NCBI RefSeq assembly: GCF_041514305.1
Contig: NZ_JBGMWH010000004.1
Span: 241,046-305,045 of the forward strand
Source of the DNA: Salinarimonas chemoclinalis
Lineage (GTDB): Bacteria > Pseudomonadota > Alphaproteobacteria > Rhizobiales > Beijerinckiaceae
Length of the DNA: 64,000 nt
Reading direction: 5' to 3'
The position numbers and the translations under genes were made by a program. The notes below the pieces were generated by a model, which was not told the DNA's origin, searched no databases, and saw only the letters and a program-made list of their open reading frames with translations. Below are positions 8,678 through 16,925 of the stretch, piece after piece (positions within the stretch are counted from its first letter, which is position 1; each line of letters opens with the position of its first letter).

Positions 8678-9724
8678 ATGGAGCTCACGTTCCTGGCTGC
8701 CGAGTTTCTCGGCAAGCCCACTTGGCTTTGGCTCGCCTTCATCGGCGTCGTCGGCCTCATCCTCGCCTTCGATCTCGGCGTCCTCCACAGGAAGGCCCAC
8801 GAGATCGAGCTGCGCGAGAGCATCCTCCTCTCGCTGTTCTACATCGGTCTCGGCCTCTCCTACGGCGGCTTCGTCTGGTGGTATCTCGGCCCCGTTTCGG
8901 GCATGCAGTACCTGACGGGCTACGCCGTCGAGAAAAGCCTCTCGATGGACAACGTCTTCGTCATCGGCGTCATCCTGGCGTATTTCGGCATCCCGCGCGC
9001 CTATCAGCACAGGATCCTGTTCTGGGGCATCCTGGGCGTCATCGTGCTGCGGGGCATCATGATCGGGCTGGGCGCCGGGCTCGTCGCCCAGTTCCACTGG
9101 ATCCTCTACCTCTTCGCCGCATTCCTGATCTTCACCGGCATCAAGATGCTGATGTCGGCGGGCGGCGACGACCACTACGACGTCGAGAGCAACGCCGTCC
9201 TGAAGTTCATGCGCAAGCGCTTCCACGTCACGGACCGCGTGGACAAGGACCGCTTCTGGCTGCGCCTGCCGCATCCGAAGACCGGCCGGCTCACCTGGTA
9301 CGCGACGCCGCTCTTCCTGGCGCTCGTGTGCGTCGAGCTCGCGGACGTGATCTTCGCGGTGGATTCGATCCCGGCCATCTTCACGATCACCACGGACCCG
9401 TTCATCGTCTTCACCTCCAACATCTTCGCGATTCTGGGGCTTCGGGCGATGTTCTTCATGCTGTCGGCGCTGGTGCACCGGTTCGAGTACCTCAAGTACG
9501 CGCTCTCGGCGGTGCTGGTGTTCATCGGCTCGAAGATCTTCATCGCCGACCTGATGGGCTGGGAGAAGTTCCCCCCCCCGGTCTCGCTCGGCGTGACCTT
9601 CGGGCTCCTCGCCGCGGGCTTCCTGTTCAGCCTGTGGAAGACGCGCACCGCGCCCGCGCCCCTGCAGGCGCCGATTCCGGTGCCCCTCGCCGTCGAGGTC
9701 ACGCCCGCCGAGCGCATCGGCTGA
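8678..9724 (+). CDS. TerC/Alx-family integral membrane protein
   Basis: A protein of 348 residues with about nine membrane segments. It aligns closely along its length with what I recall of E. coli Alx: VEKSLSMDNVFV near residue 85, then ELADVIFAVDSIPAIF, TDPFIVFTSNIFAILGLRAMFF and VLVFIGSKI. The acidic residues in DN and ELADVIFAVD are the conserved membrane positions of the family, members of which act in manganese export or as exoenzyme metallation partners. Translation could start further upstream, but homology begins at the ATG at 8678. A strong terminator follows the gene, so it is probably a single transcript. Confidence 0.9.
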   Translation: MELTFLAAEFLGKPTWLWLAFIGVVGLILAFDLGVLHRKAHEIELRESILLSLFYIGLGLSYGGFVWWYLGPVSGMQYLTGYAVEKSLSMDNVFVIGVILAYFGIPRAYQHRILFWGILGVIVLRGIMIGLGAGLVAQFHWILYLFAAFLIFTGIKMLMSAGGDDHYDVESNAVLKFMRKRFHVTDRVDKDRFWLRLPHPKTGRLTWYATPLFLALVCVELADVIFAVDSIPAIFTITTDPFIVFTSNIFAILGLRAMFFMLSALVHRFEYLKYALSAVLVFIGSKIFIADLMGWEKFPPPVSLGVTFGLLAAGFLFSLWKTRTAPAPLQAPIPVPLAVEVTPAERIG

Positions 9725-9731
9725 CGCCTCC

Positions 9732-9760
9732 GAGCCCCCGCGGCCCTGTCGCGGGGGCTC
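9732..9760. terminator. Hairpin terminator after the TerC-like gene
   Basis: A perfect 11-base stem (GAGCCCCCGCG at 9732-9742 with CGCGGGGGCTC at 9750-9760) around a 7-base loop lies 8 bases after the TerC-like stop and is followed by the pyrimidine-rich TCCCGTTTCC. Confidence 0.7.
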
Positions 9761-9786
9761 TCCCGTTTCCATCGAGGGCCTCGGAC

Positions 9787-10110
9787 GTGCCCGTGCTCCC
9801 GCTCTTCGCCCATTGGCTCGACGTCGCGACGAGCCCCCTCGTGCTGATCGCGCCGCTCGTCCTGGCCCTGGCCAGCGGCCGGCGCCTGGTCGTACGGCTC
9901 GGAACCACGCTCGGGGCGCTGGCGCTCTCCGCGCTCTCGGCACTCGGCGCGCCGCTCGGGGAGGCGATGGCGCTCCTGGCGCTCGGCGCACTCGCGGGCG
10001 TCGTCGTCGCCGAGATCTGGCTCGCCCTCGCCCTGCCGGTCCTCGTCGGGATCTGGCGGGGCCTGAGCCGGCTCGTCCGCGGCCGGCGCGAACCGGGGCC
10101 GCGCGCCTGA
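9787..10110 (+). CDS. Small hypothetical membrane protein
   Basis: A 107-residue product beginning with GTG at 9787 and rich in Leu, Ala and Val. About three hydrophobic segments are visible (near residues 13-28, 35-55 and 60-85), ending in an Arg-rich basic tail, which suggests the C-terminus is cytoplasmic. I do not recognise a family. It follows the TerC terminator by 26 bases and is convergent with the oxidoreductase gene downstream. No strong ribosome site is visible, so whether it is expressed is uncertain. Confidence 0.5.
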   Translation: MPVLPLFAHWLDVATSPLVLIAPLVLALASGRRLVVRLGTTLGALALSALSALGAPLGEAMALLALGALAGVVVAEIWLALALPVLVGIWRGLSRLVRGRREPGPRA

Positions 10111-10125
10111 GCGCACGGCGATGCC

Positions 10126-11145
10126 TCACCCGACCGTCTCGAACGCCCCCGTGCGCTCCGAGCGGAAGAGCGCATCGACCGTGCGCAGCGTCGGGAGCGC
10201 GCCGTCGACGCCCGTGAGCGCATCGCGCGCGGCGGGCTCGCCCCGCACGGCGCGGCAGAAGGCCTCCGCCTGGAGGCGGTACTGGTCCGCTGGTGCGATC
10301 TCCTCGATGCGCTCGTCGCCGGCCCTCACCACCCCGATCCGGTTGCCGACGTCGGCGCGCGCGTTGAACGGGAACGCGTCGAGCACGAGGTCGCCCTCGC
10401 TCCCCTCGACGCGCACCCATTGGCCGGGCGCGCGCTGGGTCCCCACCGCGAAGGTGAGCCGGCGGCCGGCGCCGAGATCGACGAGGCCGCCGACCTCGCG
10501 GTCGACCCCCGTGTCCGGGTCGCGGTCGATCACCGCGAGCGCGCGCACCGGATCGGCGCCGAGGAGGAGGCGCGCCGACATGATCGCGTAGCCGCCGATG
10601 TCGAGGAGCGCGCCGCCGCCGTACTCGAGCCGGTTGCGGATGTTCGCGGGGTCGCGGTTGAAGAACGAGAAGGAAACATGCACGTGCGTCGGCGCGCCGA
10701 TCGCCCCCTCCGCGATCAGGGCGCGGGCGCGCTGCCACTGCGGATGGTGCCGAATCATGTAGGCCTCCGCCACGACCGGTCCCGGCGGCAGGCCGCGCAG
10801 CGCCTGCGCCTCCTCCGCCGTGCACGCGATCGGCTTCTCGCAGAGCACGTGCTTGCCGGCCCGCACGGCGGCCAGGGTGTAGGGCACGTGCAGATGGTTC
10901 GGCAGCGGGATGTAGATCGCCTCGACATCGTCGTCCGCGATCAGCGCCTCGTAGGAGCCGTAGGCGCGCGCGATCCCGAGCGCGTCGGCCTCCGCCCGCG
11001 CCCGGGCAGCATCGCGCGAGGCGATGGCCACCACGTCGCAGAGCGGGCTCGCGCGCATCGCGGGGATCACCTTCTCGCGCCCGATCTTCGAGGCGCCGAG
11101 CACGCCCCAGCGGACGGGGGCGAAGGCGGGCGTTTCGGTCGTCAT
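10126..11145 (-). CDS. Gfo/Idh/MocA-family oxidoreductase
   Basis: NAD(P)-dependent sugar or polyol dehydrogenase of 339 residues. The N-terminal Rossmann fold opens with WGVLGASKIG near residue 13, and the family motif HVLCEKPIACT near residue 98 carries the conserved EKP lysine. The C-terminal domain begins near residue 125, with YMIRHHPQW. GGGAG stands 8 bases before the ATG. It is transcribed away from the GntR regulator and the large sugar operon, so it probably belongs to the same catabolic region; the substrate is unknown. Confidence 0.88.
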   Translation of the reverse strand: MTTETPAFAPVRWGVLGASKIGREKVIPAMRASPLCDVVAIASRDAARARAEADALGIARAYGSYEALIADDDVEAIYIPLPNHLHVPYTLAAVRAGKHVLCEKPIACTAEEAQALRGLPPGPVVAEAYMIRHHPQWQRARALIAEGAIGAPTHVHVSFSFFNRDPANIRNRLEYGGGALLDIGGYAIMSARLLLGADPVRALAVIDRDPDTGVDREVGGLVDLGAGRRLTFAVGTQRAPGQWVRVEGSEGDLVLDAFPFNARADVGNRIGVVRAGDERIEEIAPADQYRLQAEAFCRAVRGEPAARDALTGVDGALPTLRTVDALFRSERTGAFETVG

Positions 11146-11196
11146 CGGCTGTCTCCCGGCACGAGCGTCGTCTCGACGCGCATCCGTAGGTCCTCC

Positions 11197-11263
11197 GGGG
11201 GGCGCCGTCGAGGGGCGCCGTCGGGGGGCGCCGTCGCGGGAGCGCCGTCGCGGGAGCGCGTCG
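11197..11263. repeat. Short tandem repeat, five copies of a 13-14 base GC-rich unit
   Basis: Five tandem units share the core GGCGCCGTCG or GAGCGCCGTCG, with starts near 11197, 11211, 11224, 11237 and 11251. They lie in the non-coding gap (11146-11425) between the divergent oxidoreductase and GntR genes. The units have no spacers, so this is a simple tandem repeat and not CRISPR. Confidence 0.7.
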
Positions 11264-11321
11264 GCACGTCGGCGCGGTCTCGCCCCGCAAGACAGGCATC
11301 GTCCCGGACGTCTCTACGTGA

Positions 11322-11338
11322 GGTGATCGTATTTCACC
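11322..11338. promoter_or_regulatory. Inverted repeat upstream of the GntR gene
   Basis: GGTGA at 11322-11326 and TCACC at 11334-11338 flank seven bases, about 90 bases before the GntR start and in the gap shared with the divergent oxidoreductase. This is a plausible autoregulatory operator; it rests on symmetry alone. Confidence 0.35.
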
Positions 11339-11425
11339 GTGCGGAGGGCCGCAGATACGCCCGAAGGTAGATTAACGCCTGATCTCGCCGCCCAACTCCG
11401 GGTGGTTTCACAGATCAGGTGCAGA

Positions 11426-12061
11426 ATGCCCCCATCACGATCCGAGACGGCCTATCGATCGCTGCGCGCGGCGATCGGCGACCTGCGCTGGCCGCCCGGC
11501 GCGCGGCTGCCGCTGCCGGTCCTCGCCGAGGAGCTGGCGATGAGCCCCGTCCCCATCCGCGAGGCGCTCTCGCGGCTCGCGGCGGAAGGCATCGTGACGC
11601 ATCGGCGCAACGGCGGCTTCTTCGTCGGCGAGGTGCGGCTCGACGCGCTCGAGGACGACTACGTCACGATCGCCTGCGTGGCGTGGCTGACGCTCGTCCA
11701 TCTGGCCGACGGCGCCCTCGGCGCCGAGGGCGCCCGCGCCGTTGCCGAGCCCGGTCGCCCGCCTCCCGGGTCGCTGCGCGGCCTCGACGCGCTGATGGCG
11801 CACGCGCCCTCGCGCGGCATCGCCCGGGCCGGGGCGGCGAGTCTCGAACGCAGCCGCACCTGCCGGCGCATCGACGTGCGCGCCCGCAGCTTCGCCGAGC
11901 GTCGCGCGCTCGTCGCGCGCATGCGTGCCCTGCGCGCCTGCGTCGCCGACCGCGACGGCGCGCGGGTCGAGGCGCTCGTCGCCGAGGAGCTGCGCATCGG
12001 GCTCGCCCGGATCGAGGGTGCCTACAAGGAGATCCTGTTCGCGCTTTCGGCGTCGCGCTGA
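11426..12061 (+). CDS. GntR-family transcriptional regulator
   Basis: A regulator of 211 residues. The N-terminal winged helix-turn-helix spans about residues 5-70 (PGARLPLPVLAEEL, SPVPIREALSRLAAEGIV, then GGFFV), the standard GntR pattern. The rest is largely helical, resembling a divergent FCD ligand-binding domain without a clear metal-site His pattern. It is convergent with the MFS transporter gene and near the aminotransferase-to-mutarotase operon, which it may control. The ribosome site is weak (AGG upstream of ATG 11426), but the winged-helix domain starts immediately after this Met. Confidence 0.85.
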   Translation: MPPSRSETAYRSLRAAIGDLRWPPGARLPLPVLAEELAMSPVPIREALSRLAAEGIVTHRRNGGFFVGEVRLDALEDDYVTIACVAWLTLVHLADGALGAEGARAVAEPGRPPPGSLRGLDALMAHAPSRGIARAGAASLERSRTCRRIDVRARSFAERRALVARMRALRACVADRDGARVEALVAEELRIGLARIEGAYKEILFALSASR

Positions 12062-12071
12062 TGCCGGCGGC

Positions 12072-13232
12072 TCACGAGCCGGCGCGCTCCGCCGGCTCGC
12101 CGGCTTCGCGCACGCGCAGGCGCGCGGAGAGAACCGCCACGATCGCCATCGCCGCGGCCACGACGCCGAAGGCGGCGGCGAGCCCGACCAGCTCGCCGAT
12201 GAAGCCCATGATGGAGGGTCCGGCGAGAAAGCCCACGTAGCCGATGGTGGAGACCGCGGCGACGCTGACGCCGGGCGGCAGGCCCGGCGTCGCACCCGCC
12301 GTGCGGAAGGCGATCGGCACGATCCCGGCGATGCCGAGACCCGCCAGCGCGAAGCCGACGATCGCGACGGGCGCCGTCGGGGCGAGCGCGACGGCGGCGA
12401 ACCCGCAGCCCGCGAGCACGGCGCCCCAGGCGACGGTCGCCACCGTGCCGAGGCGGCTCGAGATCGCGTCGCCGAAGAAGCGCGCGAGCGCCATCGCGCC
12501 CCCGAAGGCGACGACGCCGGCGCCGACCAGCGCCTGCGCGCCGAGCCCGTCGCGCAGGTGGATCGCGCTCCAGTCGAGCGCCGCGCCCTCCGAGAGCAGG
12601 CAGAAGAAGGCGATCAGCGCCGGCGGCAGCAGCGCCCGGGTGGGGAGCGCGAAGCGCGGCCCCGCGCTCTCCCGCGCCTCGCGCTCCCGCGGCAGCGGAC
12701 GCGCCAGCACGAGCAGGCAGGCCGCGATGGCGACCGAGAGCGCAGGCGTCTGCACCGCGAGCGGCACGCCCTGCGCCGCCGCGAGCCCGCCGAGCGCGCC
12801 GCCGGCGGCGACGCCGATGCTGAAGAAGGCGTGGCAACGCGCCAGGATCGAGCGGCCGAGCGCCTTCTCCACGGCGAGCCCGGCGGCATTCATCGCAACC
12901 CCCATCGAGCCCGTGCCGAGCCCCACCATCACCAGGATCGCGAAGAGCGCCTGCGCGCTGCCGGCGAGCGGCAGCGCCGCCGTCGCGGCGAGCAGGATCG
13001 TCATCCCCACCGCGTTGAGGCTGCGCACGTCGAGCCGTGTCGAGAGGAAGCCGGCGATCGGCATCATCAGGAGCGCGCCCGCGGGCATGCCCATCAGCAC
13101 GACGCCGAGCGCCGCCTCGTCGAGACCGAGCGCCGCGCGGATCTCGGGCAGCCGCGGCAGCCACGAGGAGAAGGCCAGAGCCTCGAAGAAGAAGACCGCC
13201 ACGACGGCCAGGTAGGGTCGCTCGATGCGCAT
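12072..13232 (-). CDS. MFS transporter
   Basis: A protein of 386 residues with twelve hydrophobic segments in two halves. The N-terminal FFFEALAFSSWLPRLPEI and the DEAALGVVLMGMPAGALL region resemble the YbjJ-like branch of the major facilitator superfamily. It is divergent from the aminotransferase operon across a 146-base AT-rich gap, so the transporter and pathway probably share control. It could import the pathway substrate or export a product. Confidence 0.87.
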   Translation of the reverse strand: MRIERPYLAVVAVFFFEALAFSSWLPRLPEIRAALGLDEAALGVVLMGMPAGALLMMPIAGFLSTRLDVRSLNAVGMTILLAATAALPLAGSAQALFAILVMVGLGTGSMGVAMNAAGLAVEKALGRSILARCHAFFSIGVAAGGALGGLAAAQGVPLAVQTPALSVAIAACLLVLARPLPREREARESAGPRFALPTRALLPPALIAFFCLLSEGAALDWSAIHLRDGLGAQALVGAGVVAFGGAMALARFFGDAISSRLGTVATVAWGAVLAGCGFAAVALAPTAPVAIVGFALAGLGIAGIVPIAFRTAGATPGLPPGVSVAAVSTIGYVGFLAGPSIMGFIGELVGLAAAFGVVAAAMAIVAVLSARLRVREAGEPAERAGS

Positions 13233-13378
13233 GGGAAATGTCTCGCAGAGGGGGAGCTTCGCACCTTCGGCGGGCAGTATGATATTTTCTACAATATAAG
13301 CTGGAATATGTCAGGAATTGAATCGATTTTCCACTCCACGCCCCACCGCGGATCGTCCGCGAGGCACGAGGAGGCCGC
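13233..13378. promoter_or_regulatory. Divergent promoter region between the MFS gene and the aminotransferase operon
   Basis: This gap is strikingly AT-rich for the window between about 13278 and 13332. ATATT at 13282-13286 and AATAT at 13293-13297 form an inverted repeat with a 6-base spacer, and a further GGAATAT follows at 13303. It is the only gap able to hold promoters for both arms and is a good candidate binding site for the nearby GntR protein. Confidence 0.5.
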
Positions 13379-14635
13379 ATGACCGCTCCGATCGAACACG
13401 CCGCTCTCGGCTTCACCCACGGCGAGGGGATCCGGCTCGTCCGCGCCGACGGCGCCCGCTTCATCGACGCCGCCTCGGGGACGTTCAACGTCCCCCTCGG
13501 CTACGACAACGAGGCGGTCGTCGCCCCCGTCCTCGACCAGCTCGCGCGGGTCTCGCACCTCGGCTCGTCCTTCTCCCGCACCGAGAGCGCGCGGCTCGTC
13601 GAGCGCCTCGTGGCGCTCGCCCCCGGCGGGATGACCCGCGGCTGGCTGCGCGACCTCACCGGCTCGACCGCCAACGAGTGCGCCGTGCGCATCGCCCAGA
13701 AGGCGACGCAGAAGAGCGGCGTGCTCAGCCTCTTCCTGTCGCACCATGGGCAGACGCTGTTCACCACCGCGATCTCCGGCAACGCCTTTCGCAAGGAGAG
13801 CTTCCCCGTCGCGACGGCGGACGTCTCGCTCAAGGTGCCGGCGCCCTACTGCCACCGCTGCTTCTACGGGGCGACCTACCCCTCCTGCGGGCTGATGTGC
13901 GTCGAGCGCATCCACGACTTCCTCGAGTTCGGCGGCAATGGGCGCACCGCCTGCATGATCGTCGAGCCGATCCTCGGCAACGGCGGGAACATCGTCCCCC
14001 CGCCGGGCTACTTCGAGGCATTGAAGCGGGTGTGCGACGCCCACGACATCCTCCTCGTCGCCGACGAGGTCCAGACCGGCATCGGCCGCACCGGCCACAT
14101 GTTCGCCTGCGACGCGCTCGGCTTCGAGCCGGCGATGGTGACGCTCGCCAAGGGCCTCGGCGGCATCGGCATCCCCGTCGCGGCGGTGCTGATGGAGGCG
14201 CGGCTCGACGTGCTCGCGCCCTACGAGCACTCCTACACCTCGGGCGCGAACCCGATCGCGCTCGCCGCCGCCAACGCCACGCTCGACGTCCTCGCCGACG
14301 GGCGCCTGCTCGGCGAGGTGCGCGAGAACGGACGGCTGCTCGGCGCGCTGCTCGCGCCGCTCGCCGAGCGCCACGCCTGCGTCGGCGACGTGCGCGGGCT
14401 CGGCTACATGTGGGGCGTCGAGATCGAGACGCCGGACGGCGCGCCCGACCCGGACCGCACCAACGCCATCCTGGCGGAGGCGGAGCGGCGGCGGCTGATC
14501 GTGCGCAGCTCGCGCTACGGGCGCGGCAACGTCGTGAAGGTGCGCCCGCCCCTCGTCGCGACGCCCGACGACCTCGTCGAGATCGTCGACACGCTTTCCG
14601 CCGCCATCGCGGCGACCGGGGAGGCGGCGCGATGA
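13379..14635 (+). CDS. Class III (PLP-dependent) aminotransferase
   Basis: Fold-type I aminotransferase of 418 residues. The PLP phosphate-binding and Asp region is LLVADEVQTGIGRTG near residue 225, and the Schiff-base lysine is in LAKGLGG near residue 260. A four-cysteine stretch near residues 156-172 (CHRC through CGLMC) is also found in a subgroup of class III enzymes. The amino acceptor is unknown. It is the first gene of a run of seven genes joined by 4-base ATGA overlaps with sugar-active enzymes, which suggests an amino-sugar or amino-polyol substrate. Confidence 0.9.
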   Translation: MTAPIEHAALGFTHGEGIRLVRADGARFIDAASGTFNVPLGYDNEAVVAPVLDQLARVSHLGSSFSRTESARLVERLVALAPGGMTRGWLRDLTGSTANECAVRIAQKATQKSGVLSLFLSHHGQTLFTTAISGNAFRKESFPVATADVSLKVPAPYCHRCFYGATYPSCGLMCVERIHDFLEFGGNGRTACMIVEPILGNGGNIVPPPGYFEALKRVCDAHDILLVADEVQTGIGRTGHMFACDALGFEPAMVTLAKGLGGIGIPVAAVLMEARLDVLAPYEHSYTSGANPIALAAANATLDVLADGRLLGEVRENGRLLGALLAPLAERHACVGDVRGLGYMWGVEIETPDGAPDPDRTNAILAEAERRRLIVRSSRYGRGNVVKVRPPLVATPDDLVEIVDTLSAAIAATGEAAR

Positions 14636-15690
14636 AGGCGGCCCGCTTCCTCGCCCCCTGGACGCTCGCCCTCGGCGACGTCCCCGACCCCGCCGCGCCC
14701 GGCCCCGGCGAGGTGCTGGTGCGCGTGCGCGCCACCGGCATCTGCGGCACCGACGTCGGCATCCTCTCGGGCGCATACGCCGCGCAGGCGGGCGTCGTGC
14801 TCGGCCACGAATCGACCGGCGACGTCGTCGCGATCGGCGCGGGCGTCCGCTCGGTCGCCGTGGGCGATCGCATCGTGATCGACCCCACCTTCCATTGCGG
14901 CTTCTGCCGCATGTGCCGCACGAACCGGCAGAACCATTGCGAGCGCAAGCACGGCACCGAGGCGGGTGTGAGCCGCGACGGCACCTTCGCCGAGCTCTAC
15001 GCCTGCGACGAGCGCTTCGTGCACCGCCTGCCGGACGGGCTCTCCTACGAGGCCGGCGCTCTCACCGAGCCGCTCGGCTGCGCGCTCACCGGCGTCGCGC
15101 GGCTCGAGCTCCACCTCGGCCACCGCGTGGCCGTCGTCGGCGCCGGACCGCTCGGCGTGCTCTACGCCCACGCGCTGGCCTCGCGCGGCGTGCGCGGCCA
15201 CCTCGTCGAGCGCTCCGACGCGCGCCGCCGCCTCGCCGCCGACGTCCTCCCCGCCGGATGGTGCGTGGCCGCGTCGCTCGACGAGGCCGCCGCCGCCTTC
15301 GCGCCGGACCCGACCCCGCTCGACGTCGCGGTGGACACGACGAGCGTGATGATCGGCCCGCTGATGGCGCTGATGGCCCGCGGCGGCCAGGTGCTCGCCA
15401 TCGGGCTGCGGCCGCATGCCGTGGAGATCGACGCCGGTGCGCTCGCCGACCGCTCGCTCGCCGTGCTCGGCTCGATCGACACGCTCGAGAACACCTTCGC
15501 CCAGGCGCTCGCCCTCCTCGCCTCCGGCGCCGTTCCCGCCGAGGCCCTGATCACCCACCGCCTGCCGCTCGCGCGCCTGCCCGAAGCCGTGGCCCTGCTC
15601 GGATGCGACATCGCCGACCGGCGCCTCGCCCCGCCCGGCGCGGCGCTCAAGGTGATGATCGACCCGAGCGCCGGGGAGGGCGCCCGATGA
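14632..15690 (+). CDS. Zinc-dependent alcohol/polyol dehydrogenase (MDR family)
   Basis: Medium-chain dehydrogenase of 352 residues. The catalytic zinc Cys is in GICGTDVG near residue 40, GHESTGDV follows near residue 60, and the structural zinc site has four Cys spaced CGFCRMC-x7-C near residues 90-103. The NAD(P) loop is VVGAGPLGVL near residue 168. This is the threonine/sorbitol dehydrogenase type. Start and stop overlap both neighbours by ATGA. It may oxidise or form a keto sugar that the aminotransferase acts on. Confidence 0.9.
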   Translation: MKAARFLAPWTLALGDVPDPAAPGPGEVLVRVRATGICGTDVGILSGAYAAQAGVVLGHESTGDVVAIGAGVRSVAVGDRIVIDPTFHCGFCRMCRTNRQNHCERKHGTEAGVSRDGTFAELYACDERFVHRLPDGLSYEAGALTEPLGCALTGVARLELHLGHRVAVVGAGPLGVLYAHALASRGVRGHLVERSDARRRLAADVLPAGWCVAASLDEAAAAFAPDPTPLDVAVDTTSVMIGPLMALMARGGQVLAIGLRPHAVEIDAGALADRSLAVLGSIDTLENTFAQALALLASGAVPAEALITHRLPLARLPEAVALLGCDIADRRLAPPGAALKVMIDPSAGEGAR

Positions 15691-16925
15691 CGGCCGCGAC
15701 GATCCTCTCGCGCACCTACCCGCCGGACGTCTATTGCGGCGCCGGCGTCCACGTCACGCACCTCGCCGCGGCGCTCGCCGGGATCGCGCCGATCGAGCTG
15801 CGCTGCTTCGGTGCGCAGGATATCGAAGGCGGCGATCTGCGCGTGCGCGGCACCGGCCCGCTGCTGCCGCCGGACGTCGACCTCGGAAGCCCGCACGGCC
15901 GCGCGCTCGACGCGCTGGCGCGCTGCGCGGCCATGGTCGCCGATCCGCCGGAGGGCGCGGTGGTGCACGCGCACGACTGGTACGTCCTCCCGGCGGGGCT
16001 GTGGGCGAAGCTCCTGTGGCGGCGCCCCCTCGTCGCGACCGCGCATTCGCTCGAGCCGATGCGCCCCTGGAAGGCCGACCAGCTCGGGCCCGGCCCCTAC
16101 GCACTCTCCGGGCACATGGAGCGCACGGCGCTCGAGGCCGCGGACGCCGTCGTCGCCGTCTCCGAGGCCGCGCGCCGCGACGTGCTGCGCCACGTGCGTA
16201 TCGCGCCTGAGCGCGTCCACGTGATCCACAACGGCGTCGACGCGGGCGTCTTCCACCCGGGCGCGGGGGCCGCGATCGCGGGCGATCTCGACGGGCTCGA
16301 TCCCGCGCGCCCCTTCGTCCTCTTCGTGGGCCGGCTCACCGAGCAGAAGGGGCTCGAGCACCTGCTGGCCGCGATGCGGCACCTCCCCGGCGACGTCCAG
16401 CTCGCGATCTGCGCGGGTCGCGCCGACACGCCGGCGCTGCGGACGCGCTACCGCGAGGCGGCGGAGCACCTGCGGGCGGAGCGTGGCGGCGTCGCCTGGA
16501 TCGAGGGCCGCACGGGCGCTGCGCTGGCGCCGCTCTACGCGCGGGCCGCGGTGGTCTGCTGCCCGTCGGTCTACGAGACCTTCTCGATCGTCGTCCTCGA
16601 GGCGATGGCCTGCGGCACGCCCGTCGTCGCCGGGGCGGTGGGCGGCAATCCCGAGCAGGTGCGCAGCGGCGAGACCGGCTGGCTCGTCCCCCTCGCGCTC
16701 GACGCGGCCGGCGCGGCGCCCGCCGATCCGGACGGCTTCGCCCGCGACCTCGCCCACGCGCTGGCCGAGGCTCTCGTCGATCCCGCCCGCGCCCGCGGGC
16801 TCGGCGCCGCCGGGCGCCGCTTCGTCGAACGCGACTGCGCCTGGCCGACGATCGCCCGGCGCACCGCCGACCTCTACGCGACCCTCGCGGCACGGGCCCG
16901 CGGCAGCACGGAGAGCTTCCGATGA
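15687..16925 (+). CDS. GT4 glycosyltransferase, actinobacterial glycogen-synthase-like
   Basis: GT-B retaining glycosyltransferase of 412 residues. The N-terminus (SRTYPPDVYCGAGVHVTHL) is the hallmark of the Corynebacterium-type glycogen synthase/GlgM group, but the usual GGAG donor loop reads CGAG, with Cys17 in place of Gly. The C-terminal half has FVGRLTEQKGLEHLL and the EX7E motif in YETFSIVVLEAMACGTPVV. Group members use ADP- or UDP-glucose to make glucans, maltose-1-phosphate or glucosides. It sits between a dehydrogenase and a GH13 enzyme in the operon and may make or remodel a glucoside. Confidence 0.87.
   Translation: MTAATILSRTYPPDVYCGAGVHVTHLAAALAGIAPIELRCFGAQDIEGGDLRVRGTGPLLPPDVDLGSPHGRALDALARCAAMVADPPEGAVVHAHDWYVLPAGLWAKLLWRRPLVATAHSLEPMRPWKADQLGPGPYALSGHMERTALEAADAVVAVSEAARRDVLRHVRIAPERVHVIHNGVDAGVFHPGAGAAIAGDLDGLDPARPFVLFVGRLTEQKGLEHLLAAMRHLPGDVQLAICAGRADTPALRTRYREAAEHLRAERGGVAWIEGRTGAALAPLYARAAVVCCPSVYETFSIVVLEAMACGTPVVAGAVGGNPEQVRSGETGWLVPLALDAAGAAPADPDGFARDLAHALAEALVDPARARGLGAAGRRFVERDCAWPTIARRTADLYATLAARARGSTESFR

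Noticed and set aside
11197..11263. CRISPR-like repeats
   Set aside because: Units of 13-14 bases are directly adjacent with no spacers and no cas genes are nearby.
8666..11299. Very long minus-strand open frame (877 codons) across the TerC region, and similar long frames such as 428-2341 minus and 2026-4824 plus
   Set aside because: They overlap well-supported genes, translate to Arg/Ala/Gly/Pro-rich sequence without domains, and reflect scarce stop codons in GC-rich DNA.
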